DNA of 64,000 nt from Curtobacterium flaccumfaciens pv. betae (GCF_026241855.1 NZ_JAPJDC010000001.1:372001-436000), one strand, 5' to 3'; positions 15,795 to 24,250 are shown, numbered from the stretch's first letter. A program made the numbers and translations. Notes: generated from the letters alone by a model not told the origin.

Positions 15795-16694
15795 GTGACC
15801 TTGACACCCGAGCGCAGTGCATCCGAGTCGCGCGGACCGTGGGTCTCGCGGCGGGTGCGGTGGGCTGCGCTGGCGGCTCTGGGGTTCGTGATCGTGCCTC
15901 TCGTCTACGGGGTCGCGGTGCTGACCCCGGTCGGTCAGAAAGCGGAGGACGCCGCGCTCGGCGGGGTCCGGGAGTCCGACCTGTTCAGTTCGGACACTGC
16001 GCTCAACGTCATCTCGGTGCCGGTGATCCTGTTGCTCGTCGTCGTGATCGTCGCCGTGGCGTTCGCCAGACGGCGGCTCTCGGTGGGACTCGGCGCGGGG
16101 GTCGTGGTGCTCGCGTCGGCGGCCACCTCGACGCTCGTCAAGCGTATCGCCGTGCGCCCTGAGATCGCTCAGTCGACGACGCCGAACTCGTTCCCGTCCG
16201 GGCACGCGACGATCGCGCTGGCGGCGCTGTTCGCCGTCCTGATGGTCACGCCTCGTCGGTTCCGCCCGCTGGTGACCATCGTCGGTGCCGGGTACGCGGT
16301 CTTCGTGGCGAACCAGACCGTGGTCTACGGCTGGCACCGGGTCAGCGACATCATCGGTGCCTGCGCGATCGCGATGTTCTGGCTCGGGATCGTCCGCGCG
16401 GTCGGGCCCCGGGTCGACCGCGGGCTCCGGGGCGACCGTGACGGTCGGCGGGGGCCGCGGCGGGTGGTGAGCGTCGTGCTCCTCGTCGCGACCGGGATCA
16501 CGCTGACGATCGGTGTCGCGGCGCTCGTGGTCGGCCTGACCGGCGGCGGCGCGCACGACCACGCCGCGATCCTGGTTGCGGGACGGCTGGCGTCCAGTGC
16601 GAGCGTCCTGGCGGTCGTGACGATCGTGTGGTTCCTCGACGGGATGCACCACGCCGCGCGCACCGACCCGGCCACGCTGCCGGCCGTCCGCTGA
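15795..16694 (+). CDS. PAP2-family membrane phosphatase
   Basis: A 299-residue integral membrane phosphatase. The three PAP2 motifs are present: KRIAVRP, NSFPSGHA and YGWHRVSD, whose two histidines and lysine/arginines form the phosphoenzyme site. Six or more membrane segments. It probably dephosphorylates a lipid phosphate such as undecaprenyl or phosphatidyl phosphate. GTG 15795 has GAGGAGG nine bases upstream. Two further C-terminal helices extend beyond the basic PAP2 core. Confidence 0.82.
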   Translation: MTLTPERSASESRGPWVSRRVRWAALAALGFVIVPLVYGVAVLTPVGQKAEDAALGGVRESDLFSSDTALNVISVPVILLLVVVIVAVAFARRRLSVGLGAGVVVLASAATSTLVKRIAVRPEIAQSTTPNSFPSGHATIALAALFAVLMVTPRRFRPLVTIVGAGYAVFVANQTVVYGWHRVSDIIGACAIAMFWLGIVRAVGPRVDRGLRGDRDGRRGPRRVVSVVLLVATGITLTIGVAALVVGLTGGGAHDHAAILVAGRLASSASVLAVVTIVWFLDGMHHAARTDPATLPAVR

Positions 16695-16814
16695 CCCGGC
16701 CACGCTGCAAGCCGTCGGCTGACCCGGGAGCCGAGTCGGGCCTCCAGGCCGCCCGTCCGACGGGCGTGAGCCTGGCGGGAATGCCACGCCGTGCGCTACG
16801 TTGTACCGAGCAAG

Positions 16815-16832
16815 TCGATGCAAACGCATCGA
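16815..16832 (+). promoter_or_regulatory. Inverted repeat before monooxygenase gene, candidate operator
   Basis: TCGATGC-AAAC-GCATCGA is a perfect seven-base inverted repeat with a four-base spacer, 21 bases before the LLM-family start and in a locally A/T-richer stretch. It suits a dimeric repressor. The binder is not identified. Confidence 0.45.
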
Positions 16833-16853
16833 AATTGCGAAAGGCGGCGCATC

Positions 16854-17993
16854 ATGCAGTTCGGCATCTTCACGGTCAGTGACGTCACGACCGACCCCAC
16901 GACCGGCACCACGCCGGACGACACCCAGCGCGTCCGCGACATCCTGACGATCGCCGAGCACGCCGACCAGGCCGGACTCGACGTCTTCGCGACCGGTGAG
17001 CACCACAACCCGCCGTTCGTGGCCTCGTCGCCGACCACGCTGCTCGCCTACCTGGCGGCGAAGACGAAGGACATCACCCTGTCCACGTCGACGACCCTGA
17101 TCACCACCAACGACCCGGTGCGCATCGCCGAGGAGTACGCGATGCTCCAGGTCGTCTCCGACGGCCGCATGGACCTGATGATGGGCCGCGGCAACACCGG
17201 CCCCGTCTACCCGTGGTTCGGGCAGGACATCCGCCAGGGCGTCAACCTGGCGATCGAGAACTACGCACTCGTCCGCCAGCTGTGGGAGAACGACGTCGTC
17301 AACTGGCAGGGCAAGTTCCGCACGCCGCTGCAGGGCTTCACCTCGACCCCGCGTCCGCTCGACGGTGTCCCGCCGTTCGTCTGGCACGGCTCGATCCGCA
17401 CGCCGGAGATCGCCGAACAGGCCGCCTACTACGGTGACGGCTTCTTCCACAACAACATCTTCTGGCCGATCCAGCACACCGAGCAGATGGTCGGCCTGTA
17501 CCGCCAGCGCTTCGAGCACTACGGGCACGGCCGCGCCGACCAGGCGATCGTCGGGCTCGGTGGGCAGTTCTTCGCGCGGAAGAACTCGCAGGACGCGATC
17601 AACGAGTTCCGGCCCTACTTCGACAACGCCCCGGTCTACGGTCACGGCCCCTCGATGGAGGACTTCACCGCCCAGACCCCGCTCACCGTCGGTTCGCCGC
17701 AGCAGGTCATCGACCGGTACGCGGCGATGAAGGACCACGTCGGCTACTACCAGCGCCAGCTGTTCCTCATCGACCACGCCGGTCTGCCGCTCAAGACGGT
17801 GCTCGAGCAGATCGACATCCTGGCGACCGACATCGTGCCGGAGCTGCGCAAGCTGAACGACGAGGGTCGCCCCGCCGACGTCCCGTCGGACCCGCCGTCG
17901 CACGCGGCACGTGCCGCTGCCGCGATGGCGGCCGGCACGGTCGGCAGCGACCACGTCGCCGCCGAGGACGAGTGGACGGGCGCGTCCGTCTGA
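16854..17993 (+). CDS. LLM-class flavin-dependent oxidoreductase
   Basis: A 379-residue luciferase-like monooxygenase (TIM barrel, F420 or FMN dependent). Family features: MQFGIFTVSD at the start, AGLDVFATGEHHNPPF, LSTSTTLITTNDPVRIAEEYAMLQVVSDGRMDLMMGRG, and GSPQQVIDRYAAM near the end. It resembles the CE1758 subgroup. Substrate unknown. Start ATG 16854 is preceded by GAAAGGCGG; the longer frame from 16791 would include the inverted repeat. The gene stands alone and is followed by a strong terminator. Confidence 0.83.
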   Translation: MQFGIFTVSDVTTDPTTGTTPDDTQRVRDILTIAEHADQAGLDVFATGEHHNPPFVASSPTTLLAYLAAKTKDITLSTSTTLITTNDPVRIAEEYAMLQVVSDGRMDLMMGRGNTGPVYPWFGQDIRQGVNLAIENYALVRQLWENDVVNWQGKFRTPLQGFTSTPRPLDGVPPFVWHGSIRTPEIAEQAAYYGDGFFHNNIFWPIQHTEQMVGLYRQRFEHYGHGRADQAIVGLGGQFFARKNSQDAINEFRPYFDNAPVYGHGPSMEDFTAQTPLTVGSPQQVIDRYAAMKDHVGYYQRQLFLIDHAGLPLKTVLEQIDILATDIVPELRKLNDEGRPADVPSDPPSHAARAAAAMAAGTVGSDHVAAEDEWTGASV

Positions 17994-18021
17994 CGCTCCC
18001 AGCGCTCCCAGCGCTCCCATC

Positions 18022-18072
18022 GTGAGCAGGAATGGTCGGGTCCCGCGAGGTGACCCGACCATTGCTGCTCAC
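18022..18072. terminator. Long hairpin after monooxygenase gene
   Basis: GTGAGCAG-N2-TGGTCGGGTC pairs with GACCCGACCA-N2-CTGCTCAC around a nine-base loop; 27 bases after the stop. Three tandem copies of GCTCCCA-like sequence (17996-18020) precede it. Confidence 0.8.
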
Positions 18073-18162
18073 CATGCGCGGTGGGCGCGGCCCCGAGCGG
18101 ACGGGAGGTGGGCCCCATCCGCCGGTTCCGGCGTGACGCGCCAGCGGCACGACGGCCGTGCC

Positions 18163-18196
18163 GGGAGGGACGGTGCCAGCTGGCACCGGGCCTCCC
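18163..18196. repeat. Diverged copy of the 48-base palindrome (copy 2)
   Basis: GGGAGG, CGGTGCCAG and then CTGGCACCG and CCTCCC match the palindrome at 5566, but two central left-arm bases differ and the outer left arm is lost. The right flank (CCGTCCGTCTCGGCGCG) is identical to the flank of the copy at 62032, which suggests shared ancestry beyond the hairpin itself. Confidence 0.75.
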
Positions 18197-18282
18197 GTCC
18201 GTCTCGGCGCGCGTCCTCGGACCCGCGCCGACGTCACGGGGTCAGCGACACCTCACGGGGTCGCTGGTGCGTGAGCTGTCGC

Positions 18283-18636
18283 TCAGCGCGTGAGTTCGGC
18301 GGCGGGCTCCGCGGCGGGGCGGGCCGGCACCAGCTTGAGGCCCACGACGCACCCGACGATGCCGGCGATGAACAGCAGGCGCAGGACGGTGACGGGCTCC
18401 GCGCCGGTGGCCATGCCCCACAGCACCGTGAGCGCGGCGCCGGTGCCGGTCCACACTGCGTAGGCCGTGCTGATCGGGATGTGCTTGAGGACGTAGCCGA
18501 AGGCGACCAGGCTGATCACGATCGTGACGGCGAACACGATCGTCGGTCGGAGCTCGGTGAAGCCGTCGCTCTCGCCGAGGGCGGTCGCCCAGACGGTCTC
18601 GAGCGCGGCGCTGACGAACAGGACGATCCACGCCAC
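18283..18636 (-). CDS. SMR-family exporter subunit, Gdx/SugE type (second of pair)
   Basis: A 117-residue protein with four membrane helices. The essential glutamate of SMR transporters is Glu13 in MAWIVLFVSAALETVWATAL. ISTAYAVWTGTGA follows the Gdx (guanidinium exporter, formerly SugE) pattern rather than the Qac pattern. The C-terminus has a short Ala/Glu tail. GTG 18636 lies one base past the end of the partner gene, so the two are co-translated and probably form a heterodimer like YkkC/YkkD. Controlled with its partner by the divergent TetR, as judged from position. Confidence 0.8.
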   Translation of the reverse strand: MAWIVLFVSAALETVWATALGESDGFTELRPTIVFAVTIVISLVAFGYVLKHIPISTAYAVWTGTGAALTVLWGMATGAEPVTVLRLLFIAGIVGCVVGLKLVPARPAAEPAAELTR

Positions 18637-18637
18637 G

Positions 18638-18952
18638 TCAGCTCACCACCTTGAGGCCGATGACGCACGCCACCAGGCCGAAGACCAGGGCGAGGCGGGC
18701 GAAGGACGCGGCCTCCTGCCGTCGGAGGATCGCGACGACCACGGTCAGGCTCGCCCCGATGCCGACCCAGACGGCGTAGGCGGTGCCGACCGGGATGCTC
18801 TTCATCGCGAACGCCAGCCCCACCATGCTCAGCGCCATCCCGGCGACGAACACGATCGTGGGGACGACCTTCTTGAAGCCGTTCGAGGCGCTGAGGGCGG
18901 TGGCCCAGACGGCCTCGAGCACGCCGCTGAGCACGAGGATTGCCCATGCCAT
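18638..18952 (-). CDS. SMR-family exporter subunit, Gdx/SugE type (first of pair)
   Basis: A 104-residue four-helix SMR protein. Glu13 in GVLEAVWATALS is the proton/cation-coupling residue, and VGTAYAVWVGIGA is the Gdx-like loop. Start ATG 18952 follows GGAAAGGA. First gene of a two-gene operon; paired SMR subunits usually insert in opposite orientations. Substrates could be guanidinium or quaternary ammonium compounds. No guanidine riboswitch was recognised upstream; instead two TCGTACGACTGTGCGA repeats face the TetR gene. Confidence 0.82.
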   Translation of the reverse strand: MAWAILVLSGVLEAVWATALSASNGFKKVVPTIVFVAGMALSMVGLAFAMKSIPVGTAYAVWVGIGASLTVVVAILRRQEAASFARLALVFGLVACVIGLKVVS

Positions 18953-18987
18953 GACGATGTCCTTTCCTGCGGGAGTCGTTCGTTCTC

Positions 18988-19011
18988 GTTGTCGTACGAC
19001 TGTGCGACAAC
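18988..19011. promoter_or_regulatory. Operator 1 for the SMR/TetR divergon
   Basis: GTTGTCG-N10-CGACAAC is a perfect inverted repeat containing TCGTACGACTGTGCGA (18992-19007), about 40 bases from the SMR start. The same 16-mer recurs at 19033, which supports a TetR binding site. Confidence 0.65.
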
Positions 19012-19032
19012 GACACCGACGGTAGCACGAGT

Positions 19033-19048
19033 TCGTACGACTGTGCGA
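19033..19048. promoter_or_regulatory. Operator 2 for the SMR/TetR divergon
   Basis: An exact second copy of TCGTACGACTGTGCGA, 41 bases (about four helical turns) from the first and directly in front of the tetR start, where it would block tetR transcription as well. Confidence 0.65.
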
Positions 19049-19058
19049 GTATGGCGTC

Positions 19059-19637
19059 GTGGCCAGGAGCATGGACGTCGACGAACGGCGCCGCACCGTG
19101 TCCGAGGCGGCCTGCCGGGTCCTCGCCCGCGACGGCCTCGGAGCGCTGAGCGTGCGCAACGTCGCCGCCGAGGCGGGGCTGCCGCCGAGCACGGTCCGCT
19201 ACACGTTCCCGACCCAGGCGAGCGTCCGTGAGCACACCATCACGCTCGTGTTCGACCGGATCCGCGAGCGCATCGACGCCATCCCGGCTGAGCTCACGCC
19301 CGCCCGACGCGCACGCCGGATCGTGCTCGAGCTGCTGCCCCTCGACGAGGAGCGGGTCATCGAGCTCGAGGTCTACCTGGCGCTCGGCAACGCCGCGCTC
19401 ACCGACGTCGCGCTCCGGCCGACGCTGGACCGCACCGTCGCGGCGATGCGGACGTGGTGCGAGGAGATCCTCCGGTTGCTCGGCGTGCCGGCGGACGACC
19501 GGGAGTACGAGGCCTGCCGTCTGCACGCGCTCCTGGACGGGCTCGCGATGCAGGTCGTCCGACTGGCTCCGGGGGAGTCCGGCGACTGGGCGATCGACGT
19601 GCTCGACCGACACCTGGACGGCGTCACCGCGGGCTGA
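19059..19637 (+). CDS. TetR-family regulator of the SMR pair
   Basis: A 192-residue TetR regulator. The N-terminal HTH covers about residues 10-55 (GLGALSVRNVAAEAGLPPST, then VRYTFPTQ), followed by an all-helical ligand domain. It is divergent from the SMR genes across two identical 16-base operators, so it very probably represses both and responds to an exported compound. The start is uncertain: GTG 19059 is given; ATG 19071 is also possible and removes four residues. Confidence 0.85.
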   Translation: MARSMDVDERRRTVSEAACRVLARDGLGALSVRNVAAEAGLPPSTVRYTFPTQASVREHTITLVFDRIRERIDAIPAELTPARRARRIVLELLPLDEERVIELEVYLALGNAALTDVALRPTLDRTVAAMRTWCEEILRLLGVPADDREYEACRLHALLDGLAMQVVRLAPGESGDWAIDVLDRHLDGVTAG

Positions 19638-19645
19638 TCGCGTGG

Positions 19646-19779
19646 CCCCCTCGCACCGTGCGAGGGGGGCGTGCGGGTCGTGCGAGGTTCCGTACTCGGT
19701 GGGAGGCTCGCGACCCCGCACCGAGTACAGAACCTCGCACCGAACGATTCACCGGCCGTCCCCTCGCACGGTGCGAGGG
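19646..19779. repeat. Three consecutive hairpins sharing the CTCGCAC/GTGCGAG motif
   Basis: Hairpin 1: CTCGCAC-C-GTGCGAG with flanking C/G runs (19646-19669). Hairpin 2: GTGCGAGGTTCCGTACTCGGT (19680 on) pairs with a near-perfect complement ending 19740, with one mismatch and a 19-base loop. Hairpin 3: CCCTCGCAC/GTGCGAGGG (19760-19779). All lie between tetR and the permease operon. They could terminate tetR and may also regulate the permease genes; function unknown. Confidence 0.7.
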
Positions 19780-19823
19780 TGCGCGCGCAGCCCCGGGCAG
19801 GACGCGTCACCTATCCTGTCCCG

Positions 19824-20837
19824 GTGACGACGACCACGCGGCCGCCGCAGCGCACCCGGAGCCTCACCGGCCCCGGCCTGGTGCTGCTCGCCCTCGTGAT
19901 CCTGCTCGGCATCCGGCTGTTCTCCCCGAGCATCGGGTCGACCGGGCTACCGGACGTCGTGCAGGACTTCCTCACGCTGGCGATCAGCGTCGTCGTCGAG
20001 TCCCTGCCGTTCGTGGTGCTCGGCATCGTGCTGTCGATCGTCGTCGAGGTCTGGGTGCCGGTCGGCGCGCTCGAGAAGGTCCTGCCGCAGAACGCCTTCG
20101 GCCGTCGCGCCGTGATCTCCCTGATCGGCATGCTGTTCCCGGTGTGCGAGTGCGGCAACGTCCCGCTCGCGCGCGGCCTGATGATGCGCGGGTTCACGCC
20201 GGCCGAGGCCGTCACGTTCCTCGTCGCGGCCCCGATCCTCAACCCGCTGGTCATCATCAGCACCGCGCAGGCGTTCGGCTGGTCCGGGTGGATCCTGCCG
20301 GTGCGCATCGTCGGCGGGTTCGTCATCGCGAACCTCGTCGGCTGGATCGTCGCCGCGCACCGCCGTCCGGCCGACCTGCTGCTCCCCGCCTTCGAGGCCC
20401 GGTGCCGTGCGGCCGTCGGAGCGCCCCGCGGCCTGCACCGCTGGCGGCAGAGCGCCGCGCAGTTCGGCGGCGAGACGGCGACGATGATGCCGGCGCTGTT
20501 CGTCGGTGCCGGCCTCGCCGCGGCGATCCAGGTCGCCGTGCCCCGCTCGACCCTGGTGGCCGTCGGCTCGAACCCGGTGCTGTCCGTCGCGGCGATGATG
20601 CTGCTGGCGATGACGGTGTCGCTCTGCTCGAACGTCGACGCCTTCTTCGCGCTGTCGTTCGCGTCGACGTTCCTGCCCGGGTCGATCACGGCCTTCCTGA
20701 TCATCGGGCCGATCATCGACGTCAAGATGATCGCCCTGCTGCGCACGACGTTCCGGGTCCGCTTCCTGGTGCTGCTGTCCGTCGTGTGCGTCCTGTTCGC
20801 CGGAGCCGTCGGGTTGGTGATGAATGTCCTCGTCTGA
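19824..20837 (+). CDS. Permease, COG0701/UPF0718 (ArsP-like) family
   Basis: A 337-residue membrane protein with about eight helices. Family marks: VVESLPFVVLGIVLS, then FPVCECGNVPLARGLMMRGF with the two cysteines of the CECG motif, PILNPLVIIST, and the second-half repeat SLCSNVDAFFALSF. ArsP-like relatives export organoarsenicals; other relatives pair with a TIGR03943 protein, as here, and their cargo is unknown. GTG 19824 follows TATCCT by six bases, a leaderless arrangement. The end overlaps the next gene by 14 bases. Confidence 0.8.
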   Translation: MTTTTRPPQRTRSLTGPGLVLLALVILLGIRLFSPSIGSTGLPDVVQDFLTLAISVVVESLPFVVLGIVLSIVVEVWVPVGALEKVLPQNAFGRRAVISLIGMLFPVCECGNVPLARGLMMRGFTPAEAVTFLVAAPILNPLVIISTAQAFGWSGWILPVRIVGGFVIANLVGWIVAAHRRPADLLLPAFEARCRAAVGAPRGLHRWRQSAAQFGGETATMMPALFVGAGLAAAIQVAVPRSTLVAVGSNPVLSVAAMMLLAMTVSLCSNVDAFFALSFASTFLPGSITAFLIIGPIIDVKMIALLRTTFRVRFLVLLSVVCVLFAGAVGLVMNVLV

Positions 20838-21690
20838 TGCACGCAGCAACGCGGCCGCGTACCTGGGTCTCGGGTCGGTGCTGGCCGCGGCGCTCTGCAC
20901 GCTGTGGCTCGCGCTGGTCGGGCACCTCGACCTGTACATCAACCCGCGGTACTCGGTGTTCACCGTCGTGCTCGCCGCCGTCGGTGTGCCCGCGTCGATC
21001 GCCGGACTGGTGGCCACCGCCCGCGGGTACGGCCACTCGCACGGCGACGAAGCGGACGAGCACCCTGCGGACGAGCACGACGACGCCGATGCCCACGGGC
21101 ACGAGCACGACGCCGACGCCGACGCCCACGAGCCGCGCCCCGGCCGCGGTCGCGCCGTCCGCCTCGCCCTCGGCGGTGCCGCCGCCGTCGTCACGATCGG
21201 CGTCACGGTCGCGATGCTCGTCCTGCCGCCGACGACCCTGTCCGCCCGCACCGCCCAGCAGCGGAGCGTGGACTCCGCGACCCTGTCCAACGCGACCGGC
21301 TCCGAGTCCGCGGTGCAGCTGCTCGGCAGCGAGGGCGTCGACACCTCGAAGTACGGCGTCAAGGACTGGGCCGCGCTGATCCGGCAGACCACCGACACCA
21401 CGGCCCTCGTCGGCAAGCAGGTCGAACTGTCCGGCTTCGTGGTGCCGGGCGACGACGGGTCCTTCACCCTCACCCGCTTCGTGATCAGCTGCTGCGCCGT
21501 GGACGCGCAACCGGTCGGTCTCGGCGTCGTGACCGGCGACGGCACCGGGGCCGTCCCCGACGAGGGGCAGTGGGTCACCGTCCGCGGAGCCCTGGCCGCC
21601 AACCCGGACCAGTCCGCCGACGCCCGCATCGTCGTCAAGGCCGCGAAGATCACCGACATCGCGCAGCCCGAGGACCCGTATGAGTTCTGA
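20824..21690 (+). CDS. TIGR03943-type putative permease subunit with His-rich loop
   Basis: A 288-residue membrane protein that accompanies COG0701 permeases (COG3689/TIGR03943 pairing). Two helices occur in the first 60 residues, then a His/Asp/Glu-rich cytosolic or surface loop (about residues 68-110, e.g. DEHDDADAHGHEHDADADAH), a third helix, and a C-terminal beta domain with FVISCCAVDAQPVG. The acidic-histidine loop could bind zinc or another divalent metal; this is inference. It overlaps both neighbours, so the three genes are one operon. Confidence 0.75.
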   Translation: MSSSDARSNAAAYLGLGSVLAAALCTLWLALVGHLDLYINPRYSVFTVVLAAVGVPASIAGLVATARGYGHSHGDEADEHPADEHDDADAHGHEHDADADAHEPRPGRGRAVRLALGGAAAVVTIGVTVAMLVLPPTTLSARTAQQRSVDSATLSNATGSESAVQLLGSEGVDTSKYGVKDWAALIRQTTDTTALVGKQVELSGFVVPGDDGSFTLTRFVISCCAVDAQPVGLGVVTGDGTGAVPDEGQWVTVRGALAANPDQSADARIVVKAAKITDIAQPEDPYEF

Positions 21691-23131
21691 GCGCCGCGGA
21701 GACCAGCGCCGCGAAGGCCACCGCCGCGGAGACCAGCGCCGCGAGCGCCGCCCCGTCGCGCACCGCTTCCACCGCCGGTACGTCGCCGTCGTGGTGGTCC
21801 TCGCCGTGGTCGCCGCGCTCGCCGCGGTCGTCGGCTCGCAGCAGGGCCCGCGGCTCCGCGACGTGTCCTACGACGCGACCGGTCTCGTCACGCGTCCGGC
21901 CCAGCGGGTGATCCTGACGGCGAACCAGGCGCTGCAGAAGGTCGCCGCCGCCGACGTCCGGGTCAGCCCGGCTGCGCCGCACACCGTGACCTCGAGCGGC
22001 AACACGATCGCGGTCGAGTTCGCCGGCCCCCTGGCCTACGACCGCGAGTACACCGTGACGGTCGCGGGGGTCCGGGCACCCGGGCAGCGCGCCACGTCCG
22101 ACCTGACGGCGGCGATCCGCACCGGCAGCACCGACGTGCTCGCACTCGTTCCGGGGCAGGCCGCGGCGAAGGACCGCATCGTCCGGCGCTCCCTCGACGC
22201 GGGCGGCGCCACGACGGTCTACGAGGGCACCGCGATCTCCGAGTACGCCCGGCTCGGCCGTTCCCTGGTGGTCGTGAGCGGCACGGACGCCAGCTCGTCC
22301 GTCGACATCGTGGCGCTGAGCGGTGGCGTGCAGGACGCCGACGCCCCCGTCGAACACCTCACCCTGCCGACCTCCGAGGGTCGCGTCACGGCGCTCCACG
22401 TCGCCGACGACGGTGCCTCGTTCGGGTTCGAGTACGCCGACACCTCGACCGGGCAGTCCCGGAACACCGGCCTGTACGTGGTCGACATGACGGGCACCCA
22501 CATGCCCACGGCGATCGCGGCGAACGGCAAGCCGGAGACGGGCGCCGTGCCGATGACCGTCGGGCAGTGGGCCTACGTGCCGCGGACCGAGAGCGCCCTG
22601 GTCCGGACGGGCGGCGACGACCTGGTGCTCGTCGACATGAGCGGGCGTGCCGACCCGGTCCGGCTCGGCAGCGCCACCTACCTGCACGGCTTCGTCGGCA
22701 CCGGCACCACGGCCGTCGTCGAGACGGGCACCGGCATCGAGCGGCTGGACCTGACCGACGGGTCGAAGTCGGCGCTGCAGGCGCCCGCCGCGAGCACCGA
22801 TGCGGCCGTCCTCGGCCGCATCGCCCAGCTGTCCGACGACACGTACCTGCGGGTGCTGGGGGATGTGCGGTCGGACGGCACCATCGCGGCACGGATCGTG
22901 CGCGTGGACGGGGGACGGGCCTCCCGGCTGCCGGTGGCGATCCCGGACGACGCGAGCGTCACCGCGGTCTGCCCGTCCCCGAACAGCCAGTTCGTCGCGG
23001 TCGCGACGAAGTCGGCGGCCGGCGAGCTCGTGAGCATCGTCGACGCGGCCTCCGGCGCGCTCGAGGCGAGCATCGACGCGGGCTCCGTCGACTGGTGCGG
23101 TGCGCTGCCGTCCGGTGACGAGGTCGGCTGA
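21680..23131 (+). CDS. Membrane-anchored beta-propeller-like protein, function unknown
   Basis: A 483-residue protein with a basic N-terminus, one membrane anchor (about 33-53) and a large extracytoplasmic part made of repeating beta-strand units (e.g. YEGTAISEYARLGRSLVVV, TALHVADDGASFGFEYADTS) suggesting a WD/YVTN-like propeller. The first 25 residues contain a duplicated RRGDQRRE unit from a 22-base direct DNA repeat (about 21696 and 21726). ATG 21680 overlaps the previous stop by 11 bases. It may be a periplasm-side partner of the permease pair. I do not recognise a named family. Confidence 0.6.
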   Translation: MSSERRGDQRREGHRRGDQRRERRPVAHRFHRRYVAVVVVLAVVAALAAVVGSQQGPRLRDVSYDATGLVTRPAQRVILTANQALQKVAAADVRVSPAAPHTVTSSGNTIAVEFAGPLAYDREYTVTVAGVRAPGQRATSDLTAAIRTGSTDVLALVPGQAAAKDRIVRRSLDAGGATTVYEGTAISEYARLGRSLVVVSGTDASSSVDIVALSGGVQDADAPVEHLTLPTSEGRVTALHVADDGASFGFEYADTSTGQSRNTGLYVVDMTGTHMPTAIAANGKPETGAVPMTVGQWAYVPRTESALVRTGGDDLVLVDMSGRADPVRLGSATYLHGFVGTGTTAVVETGTGIERLDLTDGSKSALQAPAASTDAAVLGRIAQLSDDTYLRVLGDVRSDGTIAARIVRVDGGRASRLPVAIPDDASVTAVCPSPNSQFVAVATKSAAGELVSIVDAASGALEASIDAGSVDWCGALPSGDEVG

Positions 23132-23143
23132 CGGCCCGGACAC

Positions 23144-23191
23144 GACAGACGGGAGGCCCGGTACCAGCTGGTACCGGGCCTCCCGTCTGTC
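23144..23191. repeat. 48-base perfect palindrome, bidirectional terminator (copy 3)
   Basis: Two 24-base arms starting GACAGACGGGAGGCCCGG and meeting at CCAG/CTGG. Compared with the copy at 5566, two positions differ in each arm in a complementary way, so pairing is preserved. It lies between the convergent propeller gene and alcohol dehydrogenase gene and could stop both. Confidence 0.85.
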
Positions 23192-23203
23192 AGGTGGTGA
23201 CGA

Positions 23204-24250
23204 CTACGCCAGCGTGGCCGCGTCGATCACGAAGCGGTAGCGGACGTCCGAGGACAGCACGCGCTCGTAGGCCTCGTTGATCTGGTCGGCGCTGATGAGC
23301 TCGGTCTCCGGGAGGATCCCGTGCTCGGCGCAGAAGTCGAGCATCTCCTGGGTCTCCTGGATGCCGCCGATGGCGGAACCCGCCCAGCTGAGCCGACGCG
23401 GGATGAGCGCGAAGGCCGGCACCTCGAGCGGCTCGGACGGAGCGCCCACGTTGACGAGCGTGCCGTCGACCTTGAGCAGGCCGAGGTAGGCGCCCATCGG
23501 GATCTTCGCCGAGACGGTGTTGATGATCAGCTCGAAGGAGTTCGCGAGCTTCTCGAACGTCTCCGGGTCCTTCGTCGCGTAGTGGGCCTTCGCGCCGTAG
23601 CGGAGCGAGTCCTCCTGCTTGGAGGTGGTCTGCGACAGGACGGTGACCTCGGCACCGAGCGCGACGGCGATCTTGACGGCCATGTGGCCGAGCCCGCCCA
23701 TGCCGACGACGGCGACCTTGGTGCCGGGACCGGCGTTCCAGTGGTGCAGCGGCGAGTAGGTGGTGATGCCGGCGCAGAGCAGCGGCGCGACCTTCTCGAT
23801 GTCGAGCGACTCGGGGACACGGAGGACGAAGTCCTCGTTCACCACGACGGCCTGCGAGTAGCCGCCCTGGGTGATCGAGCCGTCGGCCGGGTCGACGCTG
23901 GCGTAGGTGCCGATGTTGCCCTTGAGGCAGTACTGCTCCTGGCCGGCGACGCAGTTCTCGCACTCGCCGCACGAGTTCACCATGCAGCCGACGCCGACGC
24001 GGTCGCCGACCTTGTGCTTGGTGACGTTCTCGCCGACCTCGGTGACGTGGCCGACGATCTCGTGACCGACGACCTGCGGGTACTGGATGGGGCCCCACTC
24101 ACCGCGGACGGTGTGGATGTCCGAGTGGCAGATGCCGGCGTAGGCGATGTCGATCGCGACGTCGTCCGGGCCGACGTCCCGACGGGTGATGGTGGTCTTG
24201 ACGAGCGGCTCGGTCGCTGACGGTGCCGCGTACGCGTTGACGGTGCGCAA
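23204..24250 (-). CDS. Zinc-dependent alcohol dehydrogenase (YahK/CAD type), TTG start
   Basis: A 348-residue NAD(P)-dependent alcohol dehydrogenase/aldehyde reductase. Catalytic zinc ligands are in GICHSDIHT and VGHEIVG; structural-zinc cysteines are in [15 protein letters not shown]; the cofactor fold shows [15 protein letters not shown]. It resembles the cinnamyl-alcohol-dehydrogenase/YahK group, which reduces broad aldehydes with NADPH. The best start is TTG 24250 with GAGGAG four bases before; no ATG or GTG is available before the conserved region. Confidence 0.88.
   Translation of the reverse strand: MRTVNAYAAPSATEPLVKTTITRRDVGPDDVAIDIAYAGICHSDIHTVRGEWGPIQYPQVVGHEIVGHVTEVGENVTKHKVGDRVGVGCMVNSCGECENCVAGQEQYCLKGNIGTYASVDPADGSITQGGYSQAVVVNEDFVLRVPESLDIEKVAPLLCAGITTYSPLHHWNAGPGTKVAVVGMGGLGHMAVKIAVALGAEVTVLSQTTSKQEDSLRYGAKAHYATKDPETFEKLANSFELIINTVSAKIPMGAYLGLLKVDGTLVNVGAPSEPLEVPAFALIPRRLSWAGSAIGGIQETQEMLDFCAEHGILPETELISADQINEAYERVLSSDVRYRFVIDAATLA

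Noticed and set aside
15642..18062. Open frame of 806 codons on the minus strand
   Set aside because: Antisense to the PAP2 and LLM genes, with repetitive Arg/Val/Asp composition; the plus-strand genes have clear conserved motifs.
18953..18987. Guanidine riboswitch before the SMR pair
   Set aside because: Too little space between the operator and the start, and no guanidine-I motif sequence; control by TetR fits better.
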